From: JAWWPG01 sp033850885 | GTDB taxonomy: Bacteria; Actinomycetota; Actinomycetes; Propionibacteriales; Nocardioidaceae | Direction of reading: 5' to 3' | Assembly: GCA_033850885.1 (NCBI GenBank) | Contig: JAWWPG010000025.1 | Span: forward strand, 1-42,912 | Length of the DNA: 42,912 bases | Part shown: positions 24,078-31,807 of the stretch, piece by piece | How the letters are laid out: every line of letters starts with the position of its first letter | Position numbering within the stretch: the first letter of the stretch is position 1 | Translations under genes and position numbers: made by a program | The notes under the pieces: model-generated | The model's database searches: none | Seen by the model: the letters and a program-made list of their open reading frames with translations, nothing else | Told to the model about the DNA's origin: nothing

Positions 24078-24578
24078 ATGGAGATCGTGCTGCGGGCGGT
24101 TGTGGTCTTCGCGTTCCTCTTCCTGGTCACCCGGGTGGTCGGCCGCGCGAGCCTTTCCGAGATCACCCCCTTCGAGCTGCTCATCTACGTCACGATGGGA
24201 GACCTTATCCAGCAGTCCGTCACGCAGCAGGACTTCTCGCTGACCTCGGCGTTCCTGGCGGTCGGAGTGTTCGCGCTGCTCACGATCGGGTTGTCGTACA
24301 CGTCGTGGAAGTGGCCACGTCTTCGACCGCTGATCCGCGGGACCCCGGTCATGCTGATCCGCAGCGGGGCCGTCCTGGACGACGTGATGCGCGCACAGCG
24401 CCTCACGATGGACGACCTGCTGGCTGCCGCCCGTGAACAGGGCATCCGCAGACTGTCCGATGTCGACGTAGCCGTGCTCGAGACGGACGGCAAGATCTCG
24501 TTCTTCCAGCACCAGGAGGCGAGTACGTCGTCGGATGACTCGTCCGGCGCAGCCGACAAGCCGCGCGCCAGCGAGTAG
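24078..24578 (+). CDS. DUF421 (YetF-like) membrane protein
   Basis: 166 residues. Three membrane helices lie within the first 80 residues (VVVFAFLFLVTRVVG and two more), including the conserved segment SEITPFELLIYVTMGDLIQQ. A YetF-like cytosolic domain follows: GTPVMLIRSGAVLDDVMRAQ, then LTMDDLLAAAREQGIRRLSD and VAVLETDGKISFF, the exact order of the family. Homologues occur beside spore or stress genes; function is unknown. Probably co-transcribed with the gene before it. It converges on the TauE gene with only 12 bases between. Confidence 0.85.
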   Translation: MEIVLRAVVVFAFLFLVTRVVGRASLSEITPFELLIYVTMGDLIQQSVTQQDFSLTSAFLAVGVFALLTIGLSYTSWKWPRLRPLIRGTPVMLIRSGAVLDDVMRAQRLTMDDLLAAAREQGIRRLSDVDVAVLETDGKISFFQHQEASTSSDDSSGAADKPRASE

Positions 24579-24590
24579 CGGCCGCCGCTG

Positions 24591-25340
24591 TCAGCGGAGC
24601 AGCTGGACGATGGCCACGGTGCCGACCAGCGCCACCACGCCGCGGAACACCGGCGACGGGAGTCGGCGCCCAACCGTCGCCCCGACCTGGCCACCGATGA
24701 CCGATCCGGCGGCGATCAAGCCCGCCGCAAGCCAGACGATGTGGCTGACCAGGATGAAGACGACAGCGGCCACCCCGTTGACGAGCAGCGCCAGCACGTT
24801 CTTCGCCGCGTTCACCCGTTGCATGGTCTCAGCCAGTCCGAGCCCGAGAATCCCGATCAGCAGCACTCCTTGGGCGGCGCCGAAGTAGCCGCCGTACACG
24901 CCGGCGGCGAAGACGAGGGCGGCGACCAGGAGCGACCCGTGCGGAGGGGCGTCCTGTGGCGGGTGGATGTGCCTGGAGATCCACGGCTGGGCCAGCACCA
25001 GGATGCAACCGATACCGATGAGGACCGGGACGATCGCGGTGAACGCCGAGGCCGGCAGCCACAGCAGCAGCAGCGCACCGGTCACGCCGCCGAGGACCGA
25101 CGCGGTGCCGAGCCTGAGCAGCCTCGGCAGCTGACCCTGCAGCTCCCGGCGGTACCCCACCACGCCGGACAAGGAGCCAGGCACCAGGCCTACCGTGTTC
25201 GAGACGTTCGCGAGAACGGGCGGATACCCGACGGCCAGCAGCGTCGGGAACGTCACCAGCGTGCCCGATCCGACGATCGTGTTGATGGTGCCGGCCGCGA
25301 GGCCCGCGGCGAAGATCGCGAGTGCCTCGAGCAGGCTCAC
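24591..25340 (-). CDS. TauE/SafE-family anion exporter or permease
   Basis: 249 residues, about seven to eight membrane helices. The N-terminal GLAAGTINTIVGSGTLVTFP and VANVSNTVGLVPGSLSGVVGY are the typical repeated halves of TauE/SafE proteins, and the second half repeats the pattern at FAAGVYGGYFGAAQGVLLIG. The family moves sulfite, sulfoacetate or other small organic anions, or serves as an uncharacterised permease. Start at GTG 25340, overlapping the stop of the SPFH gene by 4 bases, so the two are translationally coupled. Confidence 0.85.
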   Translation of the reverse strand: MSLLEALAIFAAGLAAGTINTIVGSGTLVTFPTLLAVGYPPVLANVSNTVGLVPGSLSGVVGYRRELQGQLPRLLRLGTASVLGGVTGALLLLWLPASAFTAIVPVLIGIGCILVLAQPWISRHIHPPQDAPPHGSLLVAALVFAAGVYGGYFGAAQGVLLIGILGLGLAETMQRVNAAKNVLALLVNGVAAVVFILVSHIVWLAAGLIAAGSVIGGQVGATVGRRLPSPVFRGVVALVGTVAIVQLLR

Positions 25341-26590
25341 CGGGCGGGCGGGCCCTGAGGTGGCTCCTCGGGAGGCAGCTGCTGGCTGGGATCCGTCGCA
25401 CCGGGCGGGCCGGCGGCTGCCGGGTCGGCTGGGGTCGCCTGGTCGGCCGGCGGGGGCGTTACGGGCATCGTCGGCGTCGTCTGGGCGGTCTCCGCTCCGG
25501 AGTCCTCGGCGGAGGACGGTTCGGCCGCGGCGCGGTGACCGGGCCGGGCGGCGGCGGCCGCTTCCGCGATCGCCTCCGCGACCTCGTCGTGGGTGGTCGA
25601 CAGCGAGGAGTCCATGTCGGAGCCGGCGTCCTGGGTGTCGTCGGTGCCGTAGTCCACGTGGCCCTTGGGTGACGTCTGCGAGGGGATGCCCTGGATCGAG
25701 CCGAGCGTGCTGCCGAGGCCCTCGAGGGCGCGGCCGATCTCGCTCGGGACGATCCACACCTTGTTCGCGTCGCCCTCGGCGATCTTCGGCAGCATCTGCA
25801 GGTACTGGTAGGCGAGCAGCGCCTGGTCCGGTGACCCGTCGTGGATCGACTGGAACACCGTGAGAATGGCCTGGCCTTCACCTTGGGCCCGTAGGATCCG
25901 CGACTGCCGGTCGCCCTGGGCTCTGAGGATCAGCGCCTCACGGTCACCTTCGGCGGTGAGGATCGCCGACTGCTTCTGGCCCTCTGCCGTGAGGATCTGC
26001 GACTGCCGCATGCCCTCTGCGGTGAGGATCGAAGCGCGCTTGTTCCGGTCGGCGCGCATCTGCTGCTCCATGGCGTCCTTGATCGACGGTGGTGGGTCGA
26101 TGCCCTTCAGCTCCACGCGGTTGACGCGGATACCCCATCGACCGGTCGCCTCGTCGAGCACCCCTCGCAGGGTGGCGTTGATCTCGTCGCGGCTGGTCAG
26201 CGCCTGCTCGAGGTCGAGGCCACCGGCGATGTTACGCAGGGTCGTCATCGTCAGCTGCTCGATGGCCTGGATGTAGTTCGCGATCTCGTAGGTCGCAGCG
26301 ATCGGGTTGGTGACCTGGAAGTAGATGACCGTGTCGATCGAGACGACCAGGTTGTCCTCGGTGATGACGGGCTGCGGCGGGAAGGAGACAACCTGCTCGC
26401 GAAGGTCGATCATGTATCGCACCCGGTCCACGAACGGGGTGACGAAGTTCGGGCCGGCTGACAGCGTGGTGCGGTACTTCCCGAGCCGCTCGACGATTCC
26501 GGCGCGCGCCTGGGGCACGATCTTGACCGCGCGAGAGACGACGATGACGGCGATCAGCACCACCACACCGAGGATGATCCACAGAACCAT
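25337..26590 (-). CDS. SPFH/band 7 (stomatin-like) protein with hendecad repeats
   Basis: 417 residues. One N-terminal membrane helix (3-19), a band 7 domain (about 22-180), then five consecutive 11-residue repeats at 188-242 (ILTAEGMRQSQ, ILTAEGQKQSA, ILTAEGDREAL, ILRAQGDRQSR, ILRAQGEGQAI), which form a coiled coil. The C-terminal 100 residues are Pro/Ala-rich and likely disordered. Stomatin-like proteins make large membrane rings and organise lipid microdomains; with NfeD next to it, this is the classic NfeD-SPFH pair. ATG 26590. Confidence 0.9.
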   Translation of the reverse strand: MVLWIILGVVVLIAVIVVSRAVKIVPQARAGIVERLGKYRTTLSAGPNFVTPFVDRVRYMIDLREQVVSFPPQPVITEDNLVVSIDTVIYFQVTNPIAATYEIANYIQAIEQLTMTTLRNIAGGLDLEQALTSRDEINATLRGVLDEATGRWGIRVNRVELKGIDPPPSIKDAMEQQMRADRNKRASILTAEGMRQSQILTAEGQKQSAILTAEGDREALILRAQGDRQSRILRAQGEGQAILTVFQSIHDGSPDQALLAYQYLQMLPKIAEGDANKVWIVPSEIGRALEGLGSTLGSIQGIPSQTSPKGHVDYGTDDTQDAGSDMDSSLSTTHDEVAEAIAEAAAAARPGHRAAAEPSSAEDSGAETAQTTPTMPVTPPPADQATPADPAAAGPPGATDPSQQLPPEEPPQGPPAR

Positions 26591-26612
26591 GGGTGGTCCC
26601 CTTCACATGAGA

Positions 26613-26633
26613 AACGCGGAGATCTTCCGCGTT
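26613..26633 (-). terminator. Hairpin between nfeD and the SPFH gene
   Basis: AACGCGGA and TCCGCGTT form a perfect 8-bp stem with a 5-base loop between the two genes. It could lower read-through from nfeD or protect the SPFH mRNA end. No T-run follows on the minus strand. Confidence 0.45.
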
Positions 26634-26668
26634 GCTTTCACTTCGGCCACCGCGACGCTGGGTGCCCG

Positions 26669-27112
26669 TTACAGCGGGTAGACAACCGCGGTGGCTCCGT
26701 CGATCTCGGCGACGCCGACCTTGGATCCTGGCTCGATCGTGACCCCGTCGTCGACGGCGCGGGCGGACCAGACCTCCCCGCGCAGGCGGACCCGCCCGGT
26801 GAAGCCGGTGACCCGCTCGAGGACGAGCCCCGACTGGCCGACCAGCGCCTGCGGGCCGTTCTGGACGGTCGGCCCGGAGTGGATGCGGCGGATGATGTTG
26901 GGCCGGACGAACGAGAGCATCGCCACCGCAACCGCTGCCGCGACCAGAACCTGCACCCACACGTTGAGCCCCAGTGCCGCTAACAGGCAGCCAGCGCCTG
27001 CACCGACGGCCAGCATGAGCAGCGTGAAGTCGAGAGTCGCCATCTCGGTCGCCGCTAGGGCCAGGGCGATGATCAGCCACGTCTCCCAGCCGTGATCGCC
27101 CAACCAGTCCAT
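26669..27112 (-). CDS. NfeD family membrane protein
   Basis: 147 residues. Two to three hydrophobic helices in the first 75 (WLIIALALAATEMATLDFTL; LNVWVQVLVAAAVAVAMLSF) are followed by an OB-fold domain with the family sequence GPQALVGQSGLVLERVTGF and GRVRLRGEVWSARAVDDGV. NfeD proteins of this short type partner with SPFH proteins and are thought to help assemble or regulate them. Transcribed together with the SPFH and TauE genes, 78 bases apart. Confidence 0.9.
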   Translation of the reverse strand: MDWLGDHGWETWLIIALALAATEMATLDFTLLMLAVGAGAGCLLAALGLNVWVQVLVAAAVAVAMLSFVRPNIIRRIHSGPTVQNGPQALVGQSGLVLERVTGFTGRVRLRGEVWSARAVDDGVTIEPGSKVGVAEIDGATAVVYPL

Positions 27113-27152
27113 ACCATGAAGATTAGCCCATGGCCAAGATCAGCCCCGGTAC

Positions 27153-27953
27153 TCAGCGGCGGTCGGCTCTGGAGCGTCTGCGTGCTGCGTACCTCCCGTC
27201 GGACTGGGAAAGCCGGAGCGGCAGGCCGAACGTCCGCGAGATCGTCGCCTCGGTCAGTGTCGACTCGATCGGTCCCGAGGCGACTACCTCGCCGCCGCGG
27301 AGCAGCAGGGCGTGCGTGAACCCCGGCGGGATCTCCTCCACGTGATGGCTGACGAGCACGGTGGCCGGGGCGGCGTCGTCGAAGGCGAGCATGGAGAGCG
27401 TGCTGACGAGGTCCTCCCGGCCACCGAGGTCGAGGCCAGCCGCCGGCTCGTCGAGCAGCAGCAGCTCCGGGTCCGTCATCAGCGCCCGGGCGATCTGGAC
27501 CCGCTTGCGCTCCCCCTCGCTCAGCGTGCCGAACCTGCGGTCCGCCAGACGCTGCACGCCGAGCTCTCGTAGCAGGCTGTCGGCGCGGGCGCGGTCGACG
27601 TCGTCGTACTGCTCCTTCCAGCGCCCGATGACGGCGTACGACGCCGACATCACCACATCCCTGACGAGCTCGTCGCGCGGCACCCGCTCGCCCTGGACGA
27701 CGCTGGTCAGCCCGATGCGGGGCCGCAGGTCGAACACGTCGACGGTGCCGACCACCTCCCCGAGGATCCCGACCACCCCTTCTGTCGGGTACAGGTGGGT
27801 GCTCAGCACCTGGAGCAGCGTCGTCTTGCCCGCGCCGTTGGGGCCCAGTACGACCCAGCGCTCGTCCTCCTCGACCTGCCAGCTGACGTCGCTGAGCAGC
27901 CGGTTGCCCGCCCGCACGACCGAGACCCCGGCGAGCTCGATGACCGCGCTCAT
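27153..27953 (-). CDS. ABC-type ATPase, single domain
   Basis: 266 residues from ATG 27953. Walker A is GPNGAGKTT (37-45), the signature motif is TLSEGERKRVQIARALM, Walker B is ELLLLDEPAAGLDLGG, and the switch His is in TVLVSHHVEEIP. It is complete but has no partner permease nearby; the closest known type is the ATPase-only YlmA/ModF kind, with function unknown. The repeat array at 28031-28278 lies upstream, 77 bases from its start, and may contain or affect its promoter. Confidence 0.85.
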   Translation of the reverse strand: MSAVIELAGVSVVRAGNRLLSDVSWQVEEDERWVVLGPNGAGKTTLLQVLSTHLYPTEGVVGILGEVVGTVDVFDLRPRIGLTSVVQGERVPRDELVRDVVMSASYAVIGRWKEQYDDVDRARADSLLRELGVQRLADRRFGTLSEGERKRVQIARALMTDPELLLLDEPAAGLDLGGREDLVSTLSMLAFDDAAPATVLVSHHVEEIPPGFTHALLLRGGEVVASGPIESTLTEATISRTFGLPLRLSQSDGRYAARRRSRADRR

Positions 27954-28030
27954 CTGACTCCTCTGGTCCGCGGGAAGCTGGCTGCGCCGGCTGGCTTGGC
28001 GTGCCACCAAACCTATTCCACCCCGCCCGG

Positions 28031-28278
28031 TTGAGCCGTCGCAAAGTTGCCGTTGAGCCGTCACAAACTTGCCGTTCAGCCGTCACAAACTTGCCGTTCA
28101 GCCGTCGCAAACTTGCCGTTCAGCCGTCACAAAAAGTTGCTCTCGGCCCAACTTTGCGACGGCTCAACCCGAACTTCGGGTGGCCGGGCTCCAACTTTGC
28201 GGCGGCTCCACCCGAACTTCGGGCGGCTGGGCTCCAACTTTGCGACGGCTCGACCACAATTTTGCGACGGGTCAACGG
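28031..28278. repeat. Two-armed repeat array in a divergent promoter region
   Basis: Left arm: five direct repeats of 22 bp with no gaps (28031, 28053, 28075, 28097, 28119), core TT(G/C)AGCCGTC(G/A)CAAACTTG then CCG; the fifth is degenerate at its end. Right arm: the same core inverted, CCAACTTTGCGACGGCTC, at 28148, 28191 and 28234 on a 43-bp period, each period also containing the palindrome CCCGAACTTCGGG in the first two units. TTGAGCCGTCGCAAAGTTG (28031-28049) is the perfect complement of 28149-28167. Open in several frames only because it lacks stops; I see no gene in it. Confidence 0.9.
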
Positions 28279-28291
28279 ATTAGGGTGAGGG

Positions 28292-29020
28292 ATGCTCAGT
28301 CTCCCGGCCTCGGCACGGGTCGCCTGCTGGATCAACGCGTGGCTGGCGGCACGACAGAGCACCGACTCGGTCATCTCCGGGTTGGTGGGCCAGCACGGCG
28401 CCGTCGAGTTCCTGCCTCCCGCCAGCGGGCCGCCCATGTCGGCAGCGCTCTTCCTGGGTGAGCTTCGCCGGCGTGGGGTACGGCGGGCGAGCAGCGCCTT
28501 CCCGGTGCCGGGCGACCCGCTGGGCCTGGGCGGGCCGGCCGACTTCAACGTGGACGTGATCGACGCGGCCGAGGGCGTCGTGTTACACGGCGCCGACATC
28601 GGACTGGTCCCCCTCCGGGTCGGGACGCTCACCCGATGGGAGGCCGAGCCGGCCCACCCGCCCCCGTACCTGCCCGCCGTCGCCGAGTCGGACCGGGCCT
28701 TGCGGGCGGCCCTGCTCGAGGCCGCCGACCGGCTGGCGGACCTCGATGTCGCGTCGTGGCGCCCCGAGGTCGCCGACGCCTTGATCACGCTCCGCCGGGC
28801 GGCGGACCTCGATGACCTCTCCCCCTTCGCCTCGGCGCAGTCCGCGCGACTTGCGCATGAGGCGCTGCGCGCCAGCAGCATCGTCGCGATGGCCCGCGCC
28901 GACGACGGCGGCGCGGTCTCGGCGTCCCAGGTCGCCCAACGAGCGGCGGCGCTGCAGCCGCTCGACCGGGCCGCGAGGGCTGGGCTGGTGGCCGCTACCT
29001 CGTCGCTCGACGGCCGATAG
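28292..29020 (+). CDS. Conserved actinobacterial protein, function unknown
   Basis: 242 residues, soluble, Ala/Leu/Arg-rich, no signal peptide. Visible features are a Trp-containing N-terminus (ARVACWINAWLAARQSTDSV), a loop AFPVPGDPLGLGGPADFNVD, and a helical C-terminal half (about 125-242). It resembles proteins found widely in actinobacteria next to serB, which suggests a conserved but unassigned role. A TAGGGT box ends 5 bases before ATG 28292, adjoining the repeat array. SerB begins 12 bases after its stop. Confidence 0.65.
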   Translation: MLSLPASARVACWINAWLAARQSTDSVISGLVGQHGAVEFLPPASGPPMSAALFLGELRRRGVRRASSAFPVPGDPLGLGGPADFNVDVIDAAEGVVLHGADIGLVPLRVGTLTRWEAEPAHPPPYLPAVAESDRALRAALLEAADRLADLDVASWRPEVADALITLRRAADLDDLSPFASAQSARLAHEALRASSIVAMARADDGGAVSASQVAQRAAALQPLDRAARAGLVAATSSLDGR

Positions 29021-29032
29021 CCTGTAGTGGCC

Positions 29033-30241
29033 ATGACCCCTACGCCGACCCTGCTCCTCATCATCACCGGGCCCGACCGCCCGGGGGTGACCGCCGCATT
29101 CTTCGCCACGCTGGCCGACTACGCGGTCGAGGTCCTCGACGTGGAGCAGAGCGTGCTGCGGGGGCGGCTCGTGCTGAGCATCCTGGTGACGGCGCCCACC
29201 AACCACAAGGCTCTCGCCCTCGCCGCGAAGGCAACCGCTGACGCGCTGGGGATGGACATCGAGATCGAGCACGGCACCGGTGACAACGAGCACCGCCGCG
29301 AGGGGCGGGTCCACGTGACCGTGCTCGGTCACCGGCTCCCGGCGAGCGCGGTCGCCGCGATCTGCGGCCGGATCGCCGACACGGGCGCGAACATCGACAG
29401 GATCGTCCGGATGGCGCGCTACCCCGTGACCGCCATCGAGCTGCACGTCTCAGGCACAGACGTGGCCCGGCTGCGGACGCTTCTCGCGCTCGAGGCCGCC
29501 CAGCAGCGGGTCGACGTCGCCGTCCAGGCCGTCGGGCTCCTGCGGCACGGGCCCAGGCTCATCGTGATGGACGTCGACTCCACGCTCGTACAAGGTGAGG
29601 CCATCGACCTGCTCGCGGCCGAAGCTGGGGTGGGCGCTGAGGTGGCGGCGCTCACCGAGCAGGCCATGCGCGGCACCATCGACTTCGCCGACGCCCTGCA
29701 CAAGAGGGTGGCGCTGCTCGCCGGTCTTGAGGAGAGTGCGATCAGCCGGGCGTACGACGACCTGCCGCTCGCCCCCGGCGCGCGTACCCTCGTCCGCACA
29801 CTCACCCGACTGGGCTACCGCTTCGCCCTGGTGAGCGGCGGGTTCGCCACCATCACGGACCGGATCGCAGCCGAGCTCGGGATCGCCCGGACCGCGAGCA
29901 ACCGACTGGAGGTCTCGGACGGACGGCTCACCGGGAACCTGGTCGGCCCCGTCGTCGACGCCCACGGCAAGGCGCTCGCGCTGCGTAGGTTCGCCGAGGC
30001 CGAAGGTCTCGGCACCGAGCGGACGGTGGCGATCGGTGACGGCGCCAACGACCTCGAGATGCTGTCCGCCGCGGGCCTCGGCATCGCGTTCAATGCCAAG
30101 CCGATGGTGCGCGAGCACGCGGATGCCGCCGTTAGCGTGCCGTATCTCGACACCGTGATGTACCTGCTCGGCATCAGCCGGGAGGACATCGAAGCGGCGG
30201 ACCGTCTCGAGGGCATCGAGACCCCACGCCCGACCGTGTAA
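29033..30241 (+). CDS. serB: Phosphoserine phosphatase with ACT domains
   Basis: 402 residues from ATG 29033 (GTG 29027 is possible). Two N-terminal ACT-type regions span about residues 1-165 (LLIITGPDRPGVTAAFFATL and a second one at VHVTVLGHRLPASAVAAICG). The HAD phosphatase domain follows: motif I LIVMDVDSTLVQGEAIDLLA, motif II FALVSGGFATITDRIA, motif III lysine in GKALALRRFAE, and motif IV AIGDGANDLEMLSAAGLGIA. It performs the last step of serine synthesis. Probably follows the preceding gene in one transcript. Confidence 0.95.
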   Translation: MTPTPTLLLIITGPDRPGVTAAFFATLADYAVEVLDVEQSVLRGRLVLSILVTAPTNHKALALAAKATADALGMDIEIEHGTGDNEHRREGRVHVTVLGHRLPASAVAAICGRIADTGANIDRIVRMARYPVTAIELHVSGTDVARLRTLLALEAAQQRVDVAVQAVGLLRHGPRLIVMDVDSTLVQGEAIDLLAAEAGVGAEVAALTEQAMRGTIDFADALHKRVALLAGLEESAISRAYDDLPLAPGARTLVRTLTRLGYRFALVSGGFATITDRIAAELGIARTASNRLEVSDGRLTGNLVGPVVDAHGKALALRRFAEAEGLGTERTVAIGDGANDLEMLSAAGLGIAFNAKPMVREHADAAVSVPYLDTVMYLLGISREDIEAADRLEGIETPRPTV

Positions 30242-30314
30242 CCGGGCGGCTCCCACCCACGCCACCCCACCCCGTCAGCCCCCCGTGGGTCCCGGCACGC
30301 CGACGTGGACTCCC

Positions 30315-30818
30315 TCAGCCTCGGGGCACGTGCCACTGCGTCAGCTGAGCGGTCCCCTCCGCGAGCCGGGCCCATTCGGCGGTTACCTCCAGGACCGCGA
30401 CGCCGGAGGTCGGGAGATGCTGCGGTGAGGGACCGCCCGGGTCGCGCTGTAGCGCATGCACCAGATCCGCCATCGCCGGGTTGTGCCCGACCAGGAGTAC
30501 GGCGCGCGCCGAGCCGTCCACCGCCGCCACCAGCTCGAGCGCCTCGCCGGTGGAGGCGTCGTACAGCCCTTCGACGACGCGCACCTCGGGTGGCGCGGAG
30601 AGCTCGGCAGTGACGAGCTCCGCCGTCTCGCGGGCCCGCGCGGCGGGTGACACGAGGACGAGGTCCGGCTGGATGTCGTTCTCCCGCAGCCATCGGCCGG
30701 CGCTGCGAGCATCCGTGCGGCCACGGGACGTCAGCACCCGGGCGCGGTCGCTGCGGGCGGTCTGCTCTGTCTTCGCGTGGCGCAGCACGATCAAGTGTCG
30801 ATAGCCTGATTCGACCAT
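30315..30818 (-). CDS. SixA-like histidine phosphatase
   Basis: 167 residues. The catalytic motif LIVLRHAKTEQ has its active His at residue 14, and the second-half motif is VLLVGHNPAMADLVHALQ. The length and the 'RHAK' form match SixA, which removes phosphate from histidine phosphotransfer domains, though the bacterial branch may serve other phosphates. No sensor kinase is nearby. Divergent from cphB, 68 bp apart; converges on serB. Confidence 0.85.
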   Translation of the reverse strand: MVESGYRHLIVLRHAKTEQTARSDRARVLTSRGRTDARSAGRWLRENDIQPDLVLVSPAARARETAELVTAELSAPPEVRVVEGLYDASTGEALELVAAVDGSARAVLLVGHNPAMADLVHALQRDPGGPSPQHLPTSGVAVLEVTAEWARLAEGTAQLTQWHVPRG

Positions 30819-30853
30819 GCCCCAGTCTCACCCATCCGCCGTGAGCCGGACAC

Positions 30854-30886
30854 TCGACGTCCCGCTCCGGCCCGTATGGTTCGTGC
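30854..30886 (+). promoter_or_regulatory. Candidate leaderless promoter of cphB
   Basis: TCGACG (30854-30859) and TATGGT (30875-30880) are spaced by 15 bases, and the ATG of cphB starts 7 bases past the -10 box. A transcript starting at the A of that ATG would have no leader. There is no Shine-Dalgarno sequence in between, which supports this reading. Confidence 0.45.
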
Positions 30887-31807
30887 ATGCCTGACTCGGC
30901 GGTGCGCGTCGGCGCTCTGTACGTGATCGGCGGCGCGGAGGACAAGCTGCAGCGGCGTACGGTGCTCACCCGCTTCGTCGAGGCGTCCGGCGGGGAGGCC
31001 GCCCGGATCGCGGTCATCCCGACGGCCTCGAGCCTCGGTCCGGAGATCATCGACGTGTACGTGGCCCTGTTCACCCGACTTGGGGCGGCCGAGGCGTTCG
31101 GGGTCCGTCCCGAGAGCCGGCAAGAGGCCGCCGACCCCGAGCTCGTCGCGGCTCTCGCGGACGCGACGGGGATCTTCATCACGGGGGGAAACCAGCTGAA
31201 GCTGTCCGCGATCATCAACGGCACGCCGGTGGCGGAGGCCGTCCAGGACGCTCATCGTCGCGGTGTGACGATCGGCGGTACGTCGGCCGGTGCCAGCTTC
31301 CTGTCATCGCACATGGTCGCGTTCGGAAGCGGCGGCGCGACCCCGAAGCAGCGGATGACGCAGCTGGCGGCCGGGCTCGGCCTCGTCGAGGGGTGCGTGA
31401 TCGACCAGCATTTCGCGCAGCGCAACCGCTACGGCCGGCTGTTGATGGTGGTCGCTCAGTCGCCAAACCTGCTCGGGATCGGCATCGACGAGGACACGGC
31501 GGCGATCATCACCTCGGGACGCACGCTCGACGTCGTCGGAAGGGGAGCCGTCACGATTGTTGACGGCCACGAGGTCATCTCGAACGCGTACCAGGCCATC
31601 CGCACCAGGCCCCTGATGGTCTCGGGGGCCCGGCTGCACGTCCTGCCGGACGGCACCAGGTTCGACCTGGTGACCCGCCGACTCGTCGAGATGCCCTGGG
31701 AGGTCAGCCCGGAGGTGGCAGAAGACCTGCGGCTCGCCGAGGAGGACCTGCGGCGGATGGCGGGCGACATCACGACGGAGCGAGACCGAGAGGACGGCAC
31801 AGGATGA
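30887..31807 (+). CDS. cphB: Cyanophycinase
   Basis: 306 residues, peptidase family S51. It cuts the polymer cyanophycin (a poly-Asp chain with Arg side branches) into beta-Asp-Arg dipeptides. The nucleophile elbow GTSAGAS is at 131-137 (Ser133); DQHFAQRNRYGRL follows (His176, the probable general base). FITGGNQLKLS and GIDEDTAAI are also family blocks. No signal peptide is present, so it acts inside the cell. It overlaps cphA by the ATGA at 31804-31807, so translation is probably coupled. An isoaspartyl dipeptidase to finish the breakdown is not in the window. Confidence 0.95.
   Translation: MPDSAVRVGALYVIGGAEDKLQRRTVLTRFVEASGGEAARIAVIPTASSLGPEIIDVYVALFTRLGAAEAFGVRPESRQEAADPELVAALADATGIFITGGNQLKLSAIINGTPVAEAVQDAHRRGVTIGGTSAGASFLSSHMVAFGSGGATPKQRMTQLAAGLGLVEGCVIDQHFAQRNRYGRLLMVVAQSPNLLGIGIDEDTAAIITSGRTLDVVGRGAVTIVDGHEVISNAYQAIRTRPLMVSGARLHVLPDGTRFDLVTRRLVEMPWEVSPEVAEDLRLAEEDLRRMAGDITTERDREDGTG

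Noticed and set aside
28031..28278. Possible CRISPR array
   Set aside because: The 22-bp units join without spacers, the right arm is inverted, and there are no cas genes. It is a tandem/inverted repeat.
28001..28461. Overlapping open frames through the repeat array
   Set aside because: The repeat lacks stop codons in several frames, which produces repetitive Ser/Arg/Gln peptides with no family. Chance open sequence.
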